From positions 173,481 to 237,480 of the forward strand of contig NZ_PDWW01000003.1 in NCBI RefSeq assembly GCF_010093445.1: a stretch of DNA of 64,000 nucleotides, in the 5' to 3' direction. Below the pieces are notes generated by a model. It was given only the letters and a program-made list of their open reading frames with translations. It had not been told where the DNA came from and searched no databases. The stretch comes from Pseudoxanthomonas japonensis. Its GTDB lineage: Bacteria > Pseudomonadota > Gammaproteobacteria > Xanthomonadales > Xanthomonadaceae. The translations under genes were made by a program, and so were the position numbers. Of the stretch, positions 17,897 to 27,468 are shown piece by piece. Position 1 is the first letter of the stretch, and each line of letters opens with the position of its first letter.

Positions 17897-18151
17897 ATGG
17901 ACTCCTTGGCCGACATCCGGGCCGTCCTGGCCGCTGCGGGACAGCGCATCGAACGCGGTGCGCTGCGCGAAGATCCGCGCGTGTTCATGGACGAACTGTG
18001 GCGACAGGTGTACGACCGTGCGCCCGACGACCTGCAGCCCTATGTATGGGCGAGGCTCTCCGATTTCTCCGCGCAGCTCGGGGTGCGCGGTGACGTGACC
18101 GCCGATCGCAGTCCGGTGCGCGCGCCACCGGAGGTGTTCGTGCGCCGCTGA
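17897..18151 (+). CDS. Small conserved-looking hypothetical protein
   Basis: The 84-residue soluble protein is mostly helical, with MDELWRQVYDRAPDDLQPYVWARLSDF as its best-ordered region and a proline-rich basic end. No signal peptide, no known domain. The ribosome site is weak. Codon use fits the neighbours and no longer frame competes, so I accept it with reserve. It stands alone between the envelope cluster and the GNAT gene. Confidence 0.5.
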   Translation: MDSLADIRAVLAAAGQRIERGALREDPRVFMDELWRQVYDRAPDDLQPYVWARLSDFSAQLGVRGDVTADRSPVRAPPEVFVRR

Positions 18152-18247
18152 GCGGGCCGGCTCATCTCACGCTGGCCTGAGGACTGACCTGCGCACGGCG
18201 CGCGTTGCGTTGTGTAAGACAAGCAGACCAGGCTCCTCGACTTCCGC

Positions 18248-18781
18248 ATGAATTCCGGCACCACGATCCGTCCCGCCCGCCCGTCCGAGGCGGCCGCCCT
18301 GTCCGACCTGATGCGCCGTACCTTCCTGGCAGCCAATGGGCACTGCAGTACGCCGGAGAACGTGGCGGCCTTCCTGGACGAAGTCTATTCGCCCGAGCGC
18401 CAGGCTCAGGAGATCCGCGACCCCGACACATTGACCCTGATCGTCGAGCAGGACGGCGTGTGGGCCGGCTATGCGCAGTTGCGCTGGGGCACGGTGCCGC
18501 CGACCGAAGTGGTGCTGCGGCCCACGGTGGAGCTGGCGCGCATCTACCTGGACGAGGCTTTTCATGGCAAGGGCATCGCCGCCGTGCTGGTCTCGCACCT
18601 GCTGGCCGCGGCCAAGCTGCGCGGCTCGCGCTCGGCATGGCTCACGGTCTGGCAGGAGGCGCCGCAGGCGATCCGCTTCTGGCGCAAGCACGGCTTCCAG
18701 AGTGTCGGCCGCTCGATCTTCTACGTGGGCGACGATCCCAAGGAAGACTGGGTGATGACGCAGGCCTTGCCGTCGGCGTGA
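18248..18781 (+). CDS. GNAT-family N-acetyltransferase
   Basis: The 177-residue protein shows the GNAT fold: an N-terminal TIRPARPSEAAALSDL, a central strand ELARIYLDEAFHGKGIA with the acetyl-CoA pyrophosphate loop GKGIA at 107-111, and the C-terminal AIRFWRKHGFQSVGR. The acceptor could be a small amine, an antibiotic or a protein terminus. Sequence alone does not decide. No clear ribosome site is seen before the ATG. It is convergent with the secreted protein gene at 18801. Confidence 0.87.
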   Translation: MNSGTTIRPARPSEAAALSDLMRRTFLAANGHCSTPENVAAFLDEVYSPERQAQEIRDPDTLTLIVEQDGVWAGYAQLRWGTVPPTEVVLRPTVELARIYLDEAFHGKGIAAVLVSHLLAAAKLRGSRSAWLTVWQEAPQAIRFWRKHGFQSVGRSIFYVGDDPKEDWVMTQALPSA

Positions 18782-18800
18782 CCCGCGAAGCGGCGCGATA

Positions 18801-19199
18801 TCACGGCTGCGCTTTGCGCAGTTGCAACCGGTAGTCGCCCGCCGGTAGTCCGTCGACACGCAGGACGATGTGCACAGCGCGGATGCACGCTGGCACCGGA
18901 CGATCTTCCTCGATGGGCTGCACCTGCACGTCGACCTCGGCACTGAGCAGGTCGCCGTCGCGCACCACGTCGACCGCGTTCATCGGTTCCAGCGATTCGC
19001 GCGAGGACAGCCACACATCCTGCTCGAATATCGCCTGCGATCCCTCGAAGCGGGTGCGCAGGGTTTCGTCGACATCGCCGCCGCCGCAGCCGCCGCGCTC
19101 GTGCGCTTCCAGCCAGCCGGTCAGCGTCGGCAACGGCGCCGCCGGCTCGCCGGTCGTGGCGAGGGCGGCGAACAGCAGCGCGACCGGCAGCAGCGCCAT
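18801..19199 (-). CDS. Small secreted protein downstream of the beta-oxidation gene
   Basis: The 132-residue product has a signal peptide (MALLPVALLFAALATTG) and a mature part with a GGCGGGD segment and one further cysteine (VPACIRAV), which may pair. It ends in a strand-rich DYRLQLRKAQP. No family recognised. It starts 6 bases after the stop of the FadJ-like gene and is probably cotranscribed, though a secreted protein has no obvious part in beta-oxidation. Confidence 0.62.
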   Translation of the reverse strand: MALLPVALLFAALATTGEPAAPLPTLTGWLEAHERGGCGGGDVDETLRTRFEGSQAIFEQDVWLSSRESLEPMNAVDVVRDGDLLSAEVDVQVQPIEEDRPVPACIRAVHIVLRVDGLPAGDYRLQLRKAQP

Positions 19200-19205
19200 G
19201 CCGGC

Positions 19206-21269
19206 TTACACCGTCGGCTGGCGCAGCACCGGATTGTCCCAGCCCGGGCGCGGCGCGAAGCGGTCGCCATGGCGGGCCTGCAGCGCCTTGAGCTTCTCCA
19301 GCAGCACGTCGGGACCGACGGCCTTGACGTGTTCGATCGGGCCGCCACGGAACGGGGCGAAGCCGGTACCGAAGATCACGCCCGCATCCAACAGGTCGCT
19401 GTCGGCGACCACGCCGTCGTGCAGGCAGGCGACCGCCTCGTTGAGCAGCGGCAGGATCAGGCGGTCTTCCAGATCGTCGGGTGCCTTGTAGTCGGACGGC
19501 ACCTGAGGTTTCACCGGTTTACCGTTCTCCCACTTGTACAGGCCCTGGCCATCCTTCTTGCCGCGCTTGCCGGGCTCGACCGTCGCCAGTGCCGCGGGCA
19601 GGGTCAGGCCGAGGAAGGGTGAGAGCTCCGCACCCACACCCTGCGCGACGTCCAGTCCGACCGTGTCGATCAGTTCGATCGGACCCATCGGCATGCCGAA
19701 CTTCACAGCGGCCTTGTCGATCACCGGGCCGGGAATGCCTTCGGCGTAGGCCGTCGCGGCTTCAAGCATGTACGGGAACAGCACGCGGTTGACCAGGAAG
19801 CCCGGCGTGCCGGCCACCGGCACCGGGAACTTGTCCAGCGCCTTGCAGAACGCCGCCAGCCGCTTCACGTTCGCCTCGTCAAGCGCATCGTGCTGCACGA
19901 TCTCCACCAGCGGCATCAGCGCCACCGGGTTGAAGTAGTGCAGGCCGGCGAACTGCGCCGGGCGCTGGATGTGCTCGCGCAGTTCGGTCAGCGGGATCGA
20001 CGAGGTATTGGTGGTCAGCAGCGCGTCGGCCTTCAGGCGTGGCTCGACAGTCTGGTACAGCTCGCGCTTGGCCTCGGGGTTCTCGATGATCGCCTCGATC
20101 ACCAGGTCGGCCTGCGGCACGCCATCGCCGGCCAGGTCGCCCTTCAGGCGCGCGGCCACGGCGGGACGCTTGCTCTCGTCCTTCACCTTCTTGGCGAACA
20201 ACTCCTGCGCCCGCGACAGCGCACCGTCGATGAAACGCTGCTCGCGGTCCTGCAGGGTGACGGTGAAGCCCTTGTAGGCCGACCACGCGGCAATGTCGCC
20301 GCCCATCACGCCGGCGCCGACGACATGCAAGTTGGCGATGCCATGGTCCCTGCCGCCGAGGCCCTTCAGGCGCTCGGTCAGGAAGAAGATGCGGATCAGG
20401 TTGCGCGCGGTCGGCGTGCCGGCCAGCTTCACCACCGCCTTGCGCTCGGCATCCAGGCGGCCTTGGACTCCCTTGCCGCCGGCAGTTTTCCATACGTTGA
20501 TCAGTGCGTATGGCGCCGGGTAGTGCGCCTTCGGCGCCTTGCGGGCGACCTGTTTGGTCATCTGCGGCGCGAGGATCTGCCGAGCGATCCAGGTGTTGCT
20601 GATCCAGCCGGTGAAGCGCTGCTTGAACGGGCGCGTCGGGCGCGAACCGATCAGGGCGACGGCCGCGTCGACCAGCACGGCGGGTTCGACGACCTTGTCG
20701 ACCAGCCCCATCGCTTTTGCCGCACTCGCCGACAGCGTACGGCCGGTCAGCATCATGTCCATCGCCTTCGGCGAACCCACCAGACGCGGCAGCCGCGCGC
20801 TGCCGCCCCAGCCGGGGAAGATGCCCAGCTTCACTTCGGGCAGGCCGATGCGGGTGGAAGGATCGCTGCTGGCCACGCGGTAATCGCAGGCCAGCGAAAT
20901 CTCGGTGCCGCCGCCCATGCAGAAGCCGTGGATCGCGGAGACCGTGGGGCAGGGCAGTTCCGCCAGTTTCTGGAACACGGCCTGGCCACGACGGATGGCG
21001 TCGTTGACGGTGCCCCTGCGGTCGAACTCCTGGAATTCCTTCAGGTCCGCACCGGCGATGAAGCCCGATGCCTTCGCCGAGCGCAGCACGACGCCTTTCG
21101 GCGGATCGATGGCCAGGCGCTCGATGATGTCGGCCAGTTCGATCAGCACATCCTGCGAGAACGCATTGACGCTGGCGCCTTGACGGTCGAAGGCGAGCAC
21201 GACGATCCCGTCGTCACGCAGCTCTGTCTGCCAGTGACTGAATCGCAGCCCATCGAAGTTCGTGGCCAT
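19206..21269 (-). CDS. Bifunctional enoyl-CoA hydratase / 3-hydroxyacyl-CoA dehydrogenase (FadJ-like)
   Basis: The 687-residue protein carries both alpha-subunit activities of fatty-acid beta-oxidation. The N-terminal crotonase domain has SGFIAGADLKEF and GGGTEISLACDYRV, the oxyanion regions. A Rossmann dehydrogenase follows from about residue 300 (VVGAGVMGGDIA, then NTSSIPLTEL and HYFNPVALMPLVEI), and then the C-terminal 3-HAD domains. Two features usual at this locus are missing: a 3-ketoacyl-CoA thiolase next door and the long FadB linker, so it resembles FadJ-type proteins more. The ATG at 21269 begins the conserved part. An alternative lies at 21281. Neither has a strong ribosome site. 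Confidence 0.9.
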   Translation of the reverse strand: MATNFDGLRFSHWQTELRDDGIVVLAFDRQGASVNAFSQDVLIELADIIERLAIDPPKGVVLRSAKASGFIAGADLKEFQEFDRRGTVNDAIRRGQAVFQKLAELPCPTVSAIHGFCMGGGTEISLACDYRVASSDPSTRIGLPEVKLGIFPGWGGSARLPRLVGSPKAMDMMLTGRTLSASAAKAMGLVDKVVEPAVLVDAAVALIGSRPTRPFKQRFTGWISNTWIARQILAPQMTKQVARKAPKAHYPAPYALINVWKTAGGKGVQGRLDAERKAVVKLAGTPTARNLIRIFFLTERLKGLGGRDHGIANLHVVGAGVMGGDIAAWSAYKGFTVTLQDREQRFIDGALSRAQELFAKKVKDESKRPAVAARLKGDLAGDGVPQADLVIEAIIENPEAKRELYQTVEPRLKADALLTTNTSSIPLTELREHIQRPAQFAGLHYFNPVALMPLVEIVQHDALDEANVKRLAAFCKALDKFPVPVAGTPGFLVNRVLFPYMLEAATAYAEGIPGPVIDKAAVKFGMPMGPIELIDTVGLDVAQGVGAELSPFLGLTLPAALATVEPGKRGKKDGQGLYKWENGKPVKPQVPSDYKAPDDLEDRLILPLLNEAVACLHDGVVADSDLLDAGVIFGTGFAPFRGGPIEHVKAVGPDVLLEKLKALQARHGDRFAPRPGWDNPVLRQPTV

Positions 21270-21442
21270 GCAGGGGACCATCCGTTCACGTATGGATAAG
21301 GCCGCTATCATCCCGAGGTTGTTTCGTCCCCGTCAAATCCACATATGGAAAGGGAACGCCGTCACGGGCGCGACCACGGCACCGGGGATGTTCCCGTTGC
21401 GCCGGTTAAATTCTTGATAGGGCAACGGTTTGGACAAGGCGT

Positions 21443-21470
21443 TGAACTTTCCCCCGCTAGCGCGGTCACA
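21443..21470 (+). promoter_or_regulatory. Sigma-E-type promoter of the rpoE operon
   Basis: TGAACTT (21443-21449) and GTCACA (21465-21470) are separated by 15 bases, a good fit to the extracytoplasmic sigma-E promoter (GGAACTT, about 15-16 bases, GTCAAA). Transcription would start near 21477, leaving a leader of about 34 bases before the ATG at 21511. This supports autoregulation of rpoE and excludes the longer in-frame start at 21430, which would lie upstream of the promoter. Confidence 0.7.
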
Positions 21471-21510
21471 GGGCCCGGCCAACGCCGAGCCGACAGGAGT
21501 GCGGCCCGGC

Positions 21511-22131
21511 ATGGCCGAAGTTGATCCAACCCAGGAGCTGGACCTCGAGCTGGTCAGGCGCGTGCAACGCGGCGACAGCGCGGCCTTCGATCTGCTGGTG
21601 CGCAAGTACCAGCATCGCGTGGTGGCGCTGATCGGGCGTTACATCCATGACTGGAGCGAGTGCCAGGACGTGGCCCAGGAGACGTTCCTTCGCGCATACC
21701 GCGCGCTGGGCAATTTCCGGGGCGATTCCCAGTTCTATACGTGGCTGCACCGCATCGCCGTGAACACCGCCAAGAACCACCTGGTCGCGCACAACCGTCG
21801 CCCGCCCACCGCGGACGTGGATGCCGCCGACGCCGAGCAGTACGACATCGGCGCACGGCTGCGCGACACCGACACCCCCGAGCGCGAACTGATGCGCCAG
21901 GAGATGGAGGCGACGGTGATGAAGGCGGTGGACGGGCTGCCAGAGGAGCTGCGGACCGCGATCACCCTGCGCGAGGTCGAAGGCCTCAGCTACGAGGAGA
22001 TTGCGCAGAAGATGGACTGCCCGATCGGCACCGTGCGTTCCCGCATCTTCCGGGCGCGCGAGGCGATCGATCAACAGCTGCGTCCCTTGCTGGACGTGGA
22101 TAGTACAACCCGGGAGCGCGCCCGCTCATGA
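21511..22131 (+). CDS. rpoE: RNA polymerase sigma-E factor
   Basis: The 206-residue ECF sigma factor has region 2 (DLLVRKYQHRVVALIGRYI, QDVAQETFLRAYRAL, FYTWLHRIAVNTAKNH) and region 4 (LPEELRTAITLREVEGLSYEEIA, CPIGTVRSRIFRAREAI), as in the RpoE/AlgU group. It directs transcription of envelope-stress genes. AGGAG is 11 bases before the ATG. The stop overlaps the start of rseA (ATGA), and the protease gene follows, giving the classical rpoE-rseA-mucD order. Confidence 0.95.
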   Translation: MAEVDPTQELDLELVRRVQRGDSAAFDLLVRKYQHRVVALIGRYIHDWSECQDVAQETFLRAYRALGNFRGDSQFYTWLHRIAVNTAKNHLVAHNRRPPTADVDAADAEQYDIGARLRDTDTPERELMRQEMEATVMKAVDGLPEELRTAITLREVEGLSYEEIAQKMDCPIGTVRSRIFRAREAIDQQLRPLLDVDSTTRERARS

Positions 22132-23024
22132 CCGCCAACGAGACACCGATCATCGACAAGCTCGACATCCACCATCGCCAGCAGTTGTCCGCCCTGATGG
22201 ACGGCGACCTGCCGGCCGACGAGGCCCGTTTCCTGCTGCGGCGCCTGCAGCACGACCACGAACTGGCCGGCTGCTGGGAACGTTGGCAGCTGTGCGGCGA
22301 CGTGCTGCGTGGCCAGGGTCGCGCGCCGGCGCCGACAGGCTTCGCGGAGCGCGTGGCGCAGGCGATCGCCGCCGAATCCACATCGAGCGTCCAGGCGGCG
22401 CCGCAGGCGCAGGGCGCGCGCCCGCGCAACCTGCTCGCACGCTGGGGTGGTGGTGCGCTGGCGGCCTCTGTTGCGCTGGTGGCGTTGTTCATGGCGCGCC
22501 AGCAGTCGCCGCAGGACGTGCCGGTGGGCGAGGGCACGCAGGTGGCCTCGGCCCAGGCGACCGCTCCTGTCGCGGCACCGGAATCCCCGTCCGCACCGGC
22601 CCCCGATGCAGAAGCCTACGCCGCGGCGGCCGTCGCCGTGGCAGCGAGCGTGCCGCGGCGTCAGGACAACGCGCGCCGCAGCGCGACGCGCAGCCAGCAG
22701 GCGGCTCGTAGCGCACAGCGCGTGGCGAGGGCGGACGTCCCGGTCCGTGCGAACGGTACGACGCAGGCGGCTCCGCTGGAGGCGGTCGCCACCGTCGCGG
22801 CGTCCACGCCCGCGCATGCTTCCAACCCGTTTTCGCACGGGGCACAGGATGCCGTGGCATCCCGTCCGTGGCCGCGGTCGGCACTGTCGGCGTATCCGTC
22901 GGCCAGCGGCAGCCTGACCACGGGCTACAGCTCGGAGTCGGCGGCCCGGACGTTCTACCCGTTCGAGCCCCGTCTGCCATCCAGTGCGCCGATCCCGGCC
23001 CCGGTCGACGCGCCGCGCGACTGA
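22128..23024 (+). CDS. rseA: Anti-sigma-E factor RseA
   Basis: The 298-residue protein has the cytoplasmic RseA N-terminal domain (RQQLSALMDGDLPADEARFLLRRL, then CWERWQLCGDVLRG), which clamps sigma-E. A membrane helix follows at about 106-123 (WGGGALAASVALVALFMA), then a long, low-complexity Ala/Pro/Arg periplasmic part with little predicted fold. The periplasmic region is longer and less ordered than in E. coli RseA, and no RseB gene follows, so release of sigma-E may depend directly on the protease. It overlaps rpoE by 4 bases. Confidence 0.92.
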   Translation: MTANETPIIDKLDIHHRQQLSALMDGDLPADEARFLLRRLQHDHELAGCWERWQLCGDVLRGQGRAPAPTGFAERVAQAIAAESTSSVQAAPQAQGARPRNLLARWGGGALAASVALVALFMARQQSPQDVPVGEGTQVASAQATAPVAAPESPSAPAPDAEAYAAAAVAVAASVPRRQDNARRSATRSQQAARSAQRVARADVPVRANGTTQAAPLEAVATVAASTPAHASNPFSHGAQDAVASRPWPRSALSAYPSASGSLTTGYSSESAARTFYPFEPRLPSSAPIPAPVDAPRD

Positions 23025-23096
23025 CATTCCGCGCGTCCGGCCCGGTGCCGGACGCACGCGACATTCCGCTTCACTTCCTATCGAGGCATGCATTCG

Positions 23097-24599
23097 ATGA
23101 CTCCACACGCCCGTCACAGCCTGTTGGCCCTGCTGATCCTCACCACGCCGCTCGCCGCCTGCGCGCAGCAGGCCGAAGCGCCGGCGCCCGTTGCGACTGT
23201 GGCGCCCGCCGTGGCGCAGTCGGCTGCACCGCAACTGGTCACCGGCCTGCCTGATTTCACCCAGTTGGTGGAGCAGGTCGGTCCGGGCGTGGTGAACGTC
23301 GAAGCCACCGTCGGCTCGCGCCGCAGCACACAGGCGAGCGAAGAGGCCGACATCCCCGAGATCTTCCGTCGCATGCTGCCGCCGGGCTTCCAGATGCCGG
23401 GTCCCGGCCAGCAGGGACCGCAGCGTCGTGGCACGTCGATGGGGTCGGGCTTCATCATTTCGGCCGACGGTTACGTGCTGACCAACCACCATGTCGTCGA
23501 CGGTGCGGACGAGGTCAAGGTAACCCTGCCTGACCGCCGCGAGCTGACCGCCAAGGTGGTCGGCAGCGACCAGCAGTACGACGTGGCCTTGCTCAAGGTC
23601 GAGGCCAAGGGCCTGCCGACGGTGCGCATCGGCAATTCGGCTTCGTTGAAGCCCGGTCAGTGGGTCGTGGCGATCGGTTCGCCGCTGGGCCTGGATCATT
23701 CGGTCACCGCCGGCATCGTCAGCGCGGTCGGCCGCAGTGCATCGGCCGAGCAGCGCTATGTGCCCTTCATCCAGACCGATGTGGCGATCAACCAGGGCAA
23801 TTCCGGTGGCCCGCTGCTCAACACGCGCGGCGAAGTGGTCGGCATCAATTCGCAGATCTTCTCGGTGTCCGGCGGATACATGGGCATCAGTTTCGCCATC
23901 CCGATCGACCTGGCGATGGGCGCCGTCGAACAGTTGAAGGCGACAGGCCGCGTCAGTCGTGGGCAGCTGGGTGTGCAGGTCGGGGCGGTGACGTCCGATG
24001 CGGTGAAGGGCTTCGGTCTCCCCGACAATCGCGGCGCCCTGGTCAATGATGTGGTCGCCGGCAGCCCGGCGGCCAAGGCCGGCATTGGTCCTGGCGACGT
24101 GGTCCGATCGGTGAATGGCCGCGCCATCAACGATTCCAGCGATTTGCCCCCGATCATCGGCGCCATGGCGCCCGGTACCAAGGTGACGTTGAGCGTATTG
24201 CGCGACGGCAAGCCCCGCGACATCTCGGTGACCCTCAGTGAGCTGGACGAAGGCGAGACCATGGCGCGCAGCGCGCCGCTGGCGCCCGACACCCCTGCGG
24301 CCCCGGTCGGCCGCAATGCGCTGGGCATCCAGAGCCAGGCGCTGGACGCCGACAGCCGCAAGCAACTCGGCCTGGAGTCGGGCGACGGCGTACTGGTCAG
24401 TCGGGTGGAGAGCGCTGCTGCCCGCGAGGCCGGCCTGTCGCCCGGCATGGTCATCCTGCAGGTCGGCCGCAACAAGGTGAACAGCCCGGCGGCGCTGGAC
24501 CGGGAACTTGCGGGTGCCAAGCCTGGCGACACGGTCATGCTGCTGGTCCGCAGCCGGGGCGTGACGCGCTTCCTCGCAGTGACTGTCGAAAAGGGCTGA
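23097..24599 (+). CDS. mucD: DegP/MucD-type periplasmic serine protease with a lipobox
   Basis: The 500-residue HtrA protease has the catalytic triad H132 (LTNHHVV), D162 (QYDVALL) and S236 (NQGNSGGP), then two PDZ domains (about 275-365 and 405-490). It degrades misfolded envelope proteins and tunes the sigma-E response. The signal peptide ends in TPLAAC with cysteine 22, a lipobox, so the protease is probably membrane-anchored rather than free. The ATG at 23097 has GAGG at 10 bases. The ATG at 23088, only 1 base from the same GAGG, is less likely but would add three residues. A strong hairpin follows the stop. Confidence 0.92.
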   Translation: MTPHARHSLLALLILTTPLAACAQQAEAPAPVATVAPAVAQSAAPQLVTGLPDFTQLVEQVGPGVVNVEATVGSRRSTQASEEADIPEIFRRMLPPGFQMPGPGQQGPQRRGTSMGSGFIISADGYVLTNHHVVDGADEVKVTLPDRRELTAKVVGSDQQYDVALLKVEAKGLPTVRIGNSASLKPGQWVVAIGSPLGLDHSVTAGIVSAVGRSASAEQRYVPFIQTDVAINQGNSGGPLLNTRGEVVGINSQIFSVSGGYMGISFAIPIDLAMGAVEQLKATGRVSRGQLGVQVGAVTSDAVKGFGLPDNRGALVNDVVAGSPAAKAGIGPGDVVRSVNGRAINDSSDLPPIIGAMAPGTKVTLSVLRDGKPRDISVTLSELDEGETMARSAPLAPDTPAAPVGRNALGIQSQALDADSRKQLGLESGDGVLVSRVESAAAREAGLSPGMVILQVGRNKVNSPAALDRELAGAKPGDTVMLLVRSRGVTRFLAVTVEKG

Positions 24600-24618
24600 T
24601 CGACCCCGTTTGCCGCCC

Positions 24619-24648
24619 GACATCGCCCCGCCATGCCGGGGCGATGTC
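24619..24648 (+). terminator. Intrinsic-type terminator after mucD
   Basis: A perfect 12-base stem (GACATCGCCCCG paired with CGGGGCGATGTC) encloses the loop CCATGC and is followed by a short GTTT. It lies 20 bases after the mucD stop and separates the stress operon from the lepA operon. The uridine tail is short, so termination may be partial. Confidence 0.7.
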
Positions 24649-24746
24649 GTTTCCACGCCTTTCGGCAATCCGGGCGGACGAGCCAGGCCCCCGGCCGTGC
24701 GATAATCGCCCGTTATTCCTGACGACGGCACAGGCCGCCGCCCTCC

Positions 24747-26555
24747 ATGTCCTCCGATTCCATGCGGAATATCCGCAATTTCTCCATCATCGCGCACGTC
24801 GATCACGGCAAGTCGACCCTGGCCGATCGCATCATCCAGCTCTGTGGTGGCCTCGAGGCCCGCGAGATGGAAGCGCAGGTGCTCGACTCGAACCCCATCG
24901 AGCGCGAGCGCGGTATCACCATCAAGGCCCAGTCCGTGTCCCTGCCGTACAAGGCCAAGGACGGGCAGGTCTACCAGCTCAATTTCATCGATACCCCCGG
25001 CCACGTCGACTTCTCCTACGAAGTCAGCCGCTCGCTGGCCGCCTGTGAGGGCGCGCTGCTGGTAGTGGACGCCGCCCAGGGCGTGGAAGCCCAGTCCGTC
25101 GCCAACTGCTACACCGCGGTGGAGCAGGGTCTGGAAGTGGTGCCGGTCCTCAACAAGATCGACCTGCCGACCGCCGACACCGAGCGCGCCAAGGCCGAGA
25201 TCGAGGCCGTCATCGGTATCGACGCCGACGACGCCGTGGCCGTCAGCGCCAAGACCGGTCTCAACGTCGACCTGGTGCTGGAGGCCATCGTCCAGCGCAT
25301 CCCGCCGCCGCAGCCGCGCGATACCGACAAGCTGCAGGCGCTGATCATCGACTCCTGGTTCGACAACTACCTGGGCGTGGTCTCGCTGGTGCGCGTGATG
25401 CAGGGCGAGATCGGCCCGAAGAGCAAGATCCTGGTGATGTCCACCGGCCGCACCCACGAAGTGGACAAGGTCGGCGTGTTCACCCCCAAGCGCAAGGAGC
25501 TGAAGAAGCTCGGCGCCGGCGAGGTGGGCTGGATCACCGCGTCGATCAAGGACGTCCACGGTGCCCCGGTGGGCGACACGCTGACGCTGGCCGGCGACCC
25601 CGCGCCGGGTCCGCTGCCCGGCTTCCAGGAAATGCAGCCGCGCGTGTTCGCCGGCCTGTTCCCGGTCAATGCCGAGGACTACCCGGCGCTGCGCGAGGCG
25701 CTGGAGAAGCTGCGCCTCAACGACGCCGCGCTGCGTTTCGAACCGGAAAGCTCGGAGGCCATGGGCTTCGGCTTCCGCTGCGGCTTCCTCGGCATGCTGC
25801 ACATGGAGATCGTGCAGGAGCGCCTGGAGCGCGAGTACGACCTGGATCTGATCACCACGGCGCCGACCGTCGTGTATGAAGTCCTCAAGACCGATGGCAC
25901 GGTCATTTCGCTGGACAACCCGGCCAAACTGCCGCAGTCCAACCTGATCGACGAGGTGCGCGAGCCCATCATCCGGGCCAACATCCTCACGCCGGAAACC
26001 TACATCGGGTCCATCATCAAGCTGTGCGAAGAGAAGCGCGGCGTGCAGATCGGCATCCAGTACCTGGCCAGCCAGGTGCAGATCAGCTACGAGCTGCCGA
26101 TGGCCGAAGTGGTACTCGACTTCTTCGACAAGCTGAAGTCGGTCAGTCGCGGCTACGCGTCGCTGGACTACTCGTTCCTGCGCTTCCAGCCGGGGCCGTT
26201 CGTGCGGCTGGACACGCTGATCAACGGCGACAAGGTCGATGCGCTCAGCCTGATCGTGCACCGCAGCCATGCCGACCGGCGCGGCCGCGAGCTTACCGAG
26301 AAGATGCGCGAATTGATCCCGCGGCAGATGTTCGACGTGGCCATCCAGGCCGCCGTCGGCTCGCAGATCATCGCGCGCAGCACGGTCAAGGCGATGCGCA
26401 AGAACGTGCTGGCCAAGTGCTATGGTGGCGACATCACCCGCAAGAAGAAGCTCCTCGAGAAGCAGAAAGAGGGCAAGAAGCGGATGAAGCAGGTGGGCCG
26501 CGTGGAGATTCCGCAGGAAGCCTTCCTCGCGGTGCTGCAGGTGGACAGCAAGTAA
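24747..26555 (+). CDS. lepA: Elongation factor 4 (LepA), ribosome back-translocase
   Basis: The 602-residue GTPase binds ribosomes and promotes back-translocation or initiation quality control. G1 is [10 protein letters not shown]2 contains RGITIKAQ, G3 is DTPGHVDF, G4 is NKID. Domains II, III and V follow, and the unique LepA C-terminal domain ends in KVDSK-like LQVDSK. Length is typical. A -10-like GATAAT lies at 24701-24706, 40 bases upstream. The start MSSDSMRN agrees with related Xanthomonas proteins. It begins a run lepA-lepB-DUF4845-rnc-era-recO. Confidence 0.96.
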   Translation: MSSDSMRNIRNFSIIAHVDHGKSTLADRIIQLCGGLEAREMEAQVLDSNPIERERGITIKAQSVSLPYKAKDGQVYQLNFIDTPGHVDFSYEVSRSLAACEGALLVVDAAQGVEAQSVANCYTAVEQGLEVVPVLNKIDLPTADTERAKAEIEAVIGIDADDAVAVSAKTGLNVDLVLEAIVQRIPPPQPRDTDKLQALIIDSWFDNYLGVVSLVRVMQGEIGPKSKILVMSTGRTHEVDKVGVFTPKRKELKKLGAGEVGWITASIKDVHGAPVGDTLTLAGDPAPGPLPGFQEMQPRVFAGLFPVNAEDYPALREALEKLRLNDAALRFEPESSEAMGFGFRCGFLGMLHMEIVQERLEREYDLDLITTAPTVVYEVLKTDGTVISLDNPAKLPQSNLIDEVREPIIRANILTPETYIGSIIKLCEEKRGVQIGIQYLASQVQISYELPMAEVVLDFFDKLKSVSRGYASLDYSFLRFQPGPFVRLDTLINGDKVDALSLIVHRSHADRRGRELTEKMRELIPRQMFDVAIQAAVGSQIIARSTVKAMRKNVLAKCYGGDITRKKKLLEKQKEGKKRMKQVGRVEIPQEAFLAVLQVDSK

Positions 26556-26621
26556 GTCCGTTCCGGTGTGGGTGGCGCGCGTTCCGATGCGCGTCGCCGG
26601 GTGCAATCCAAAGGAAGCTCC

Positions 26622-27431
26622 ATGAGTTTGATGACCTGGTTCGAATCGCTGTTGGTGGGCGCGACGCTCGTCAGTGGTGCGGTGTGGCTGCTGGACGCGC
26701 TGTTCTTCGCCAAGCGGCGCAAGGCCAGGGGCGGCCTGCTCGACGAGGAGCCGGTGCTGGTCGACTACTCGCGCGCCTTCTTCCCGGTGCTGGCCGTGGT
26801 GCTGGTGCTGCGCAGCTTCATCGCCGAGCCTTACAAGATCCCGTCCAGTTCGATGATGCCGAACCTGTTGATCGGCGACTTCATTCTGGTCAACAAGTTC
26901 TCCTACGGCCTGCGCCTGCCGATCACCAACCAGAAGTTCCTGGCCATCGGCGAGCCCAAGCGCGGCGACGTGGTGGTGTTCAAGCCGCCACACGATCCCG
27001 AGAACAACTGGATCAAGCGGGTGATCGGCCTGCCGGGCGACAAGGTCGGCTTCCATGGCGATACCGTCTACCTGAACGGCCAGCCCCTGAAGTACCAGAC
27101 CTTGGGCGAATACCCGGGTGCCGGGGAACGTGCCGAGGCGTTCGGCTCCACCCTGCTGCGTGAAGAGCTGCCCGGACGCCCGCATACCATCCTGGAGAGC
27201 GTGGGCCTGCCGCCACCGGGCGGCGGCGAGGGCGACTGGGTGGTGCCGCCGGGGCACTATTTCGTGATGGGCGACAACCGCGACAACAGCCTGGACGGCC
27301 GGTTCTGGGACTACCATTTCCTGCCGGAGCAGAACCTGCGGGGCAAGGCCTTCCTGGTATGGCTGAATTGCGAAGGCTGGTTCTGCAAGAATGGCTTCGA
27401 TGCCTCGCGCATCGGCAACGGCATCGAGTGA
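26622..27431 (+). CDS. lepB: Signal peptidase I
   Basis: The 269-residue type I signal peptidase cleaves Sec and Tat signal peptides at the outer face of the inner membrane. Two N-terminal membrane helices (about 8-25 and 52-66) are followed by the catalytic serine in IPSSSMMPNLLIGDF (third serine), the lysine in NNWIKRVIGLPGD, and box E as MGDNRDNSLDGR. The ATG at 26622 has AAAGGAAG 4-7 bases upstream. The order lepA-lepB is conserved in gammaproteobacteria. Confidence 0.96.
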   Translation: MSLMTWFESLLVGATLVSGAVWLLDALFFAKRRKARGGLLDEEPVLVDYSRAFFPVLAVVLVLRSFIAEPYKIPSSSMMPNLLIGDFILVNKFSYGLRLPITNQKFLAIGEPKRGDVVVFKPPHDPENNWIKRVIGLPGDKVGFHGDTVYLNGQPLKYQTLGEYPGAGERAEAFGSTLLREELPGRPHTILESVGLPPPGGGEGDWVVPPGHYFVMGDNRDNSLDGRFWDYHFLPEQNLRGKAFLVWLNCEGWFCKNGFDASRIGNGIE

Positions 27432-27468
27432 TCAACCAACGCTAACGGGGACGGACGGGGGAATGGCA

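Noticed and set aside
22071..27317. Very long open frame (about 1750 codons) on the minus strand opposite rseA, mucD, lepA and lepB
   Set aside because: It runs antisense to well-identified genes. The protein text is His/Gln/Arg-rich, low in domains, and is an effect of high GC at third codon positions.
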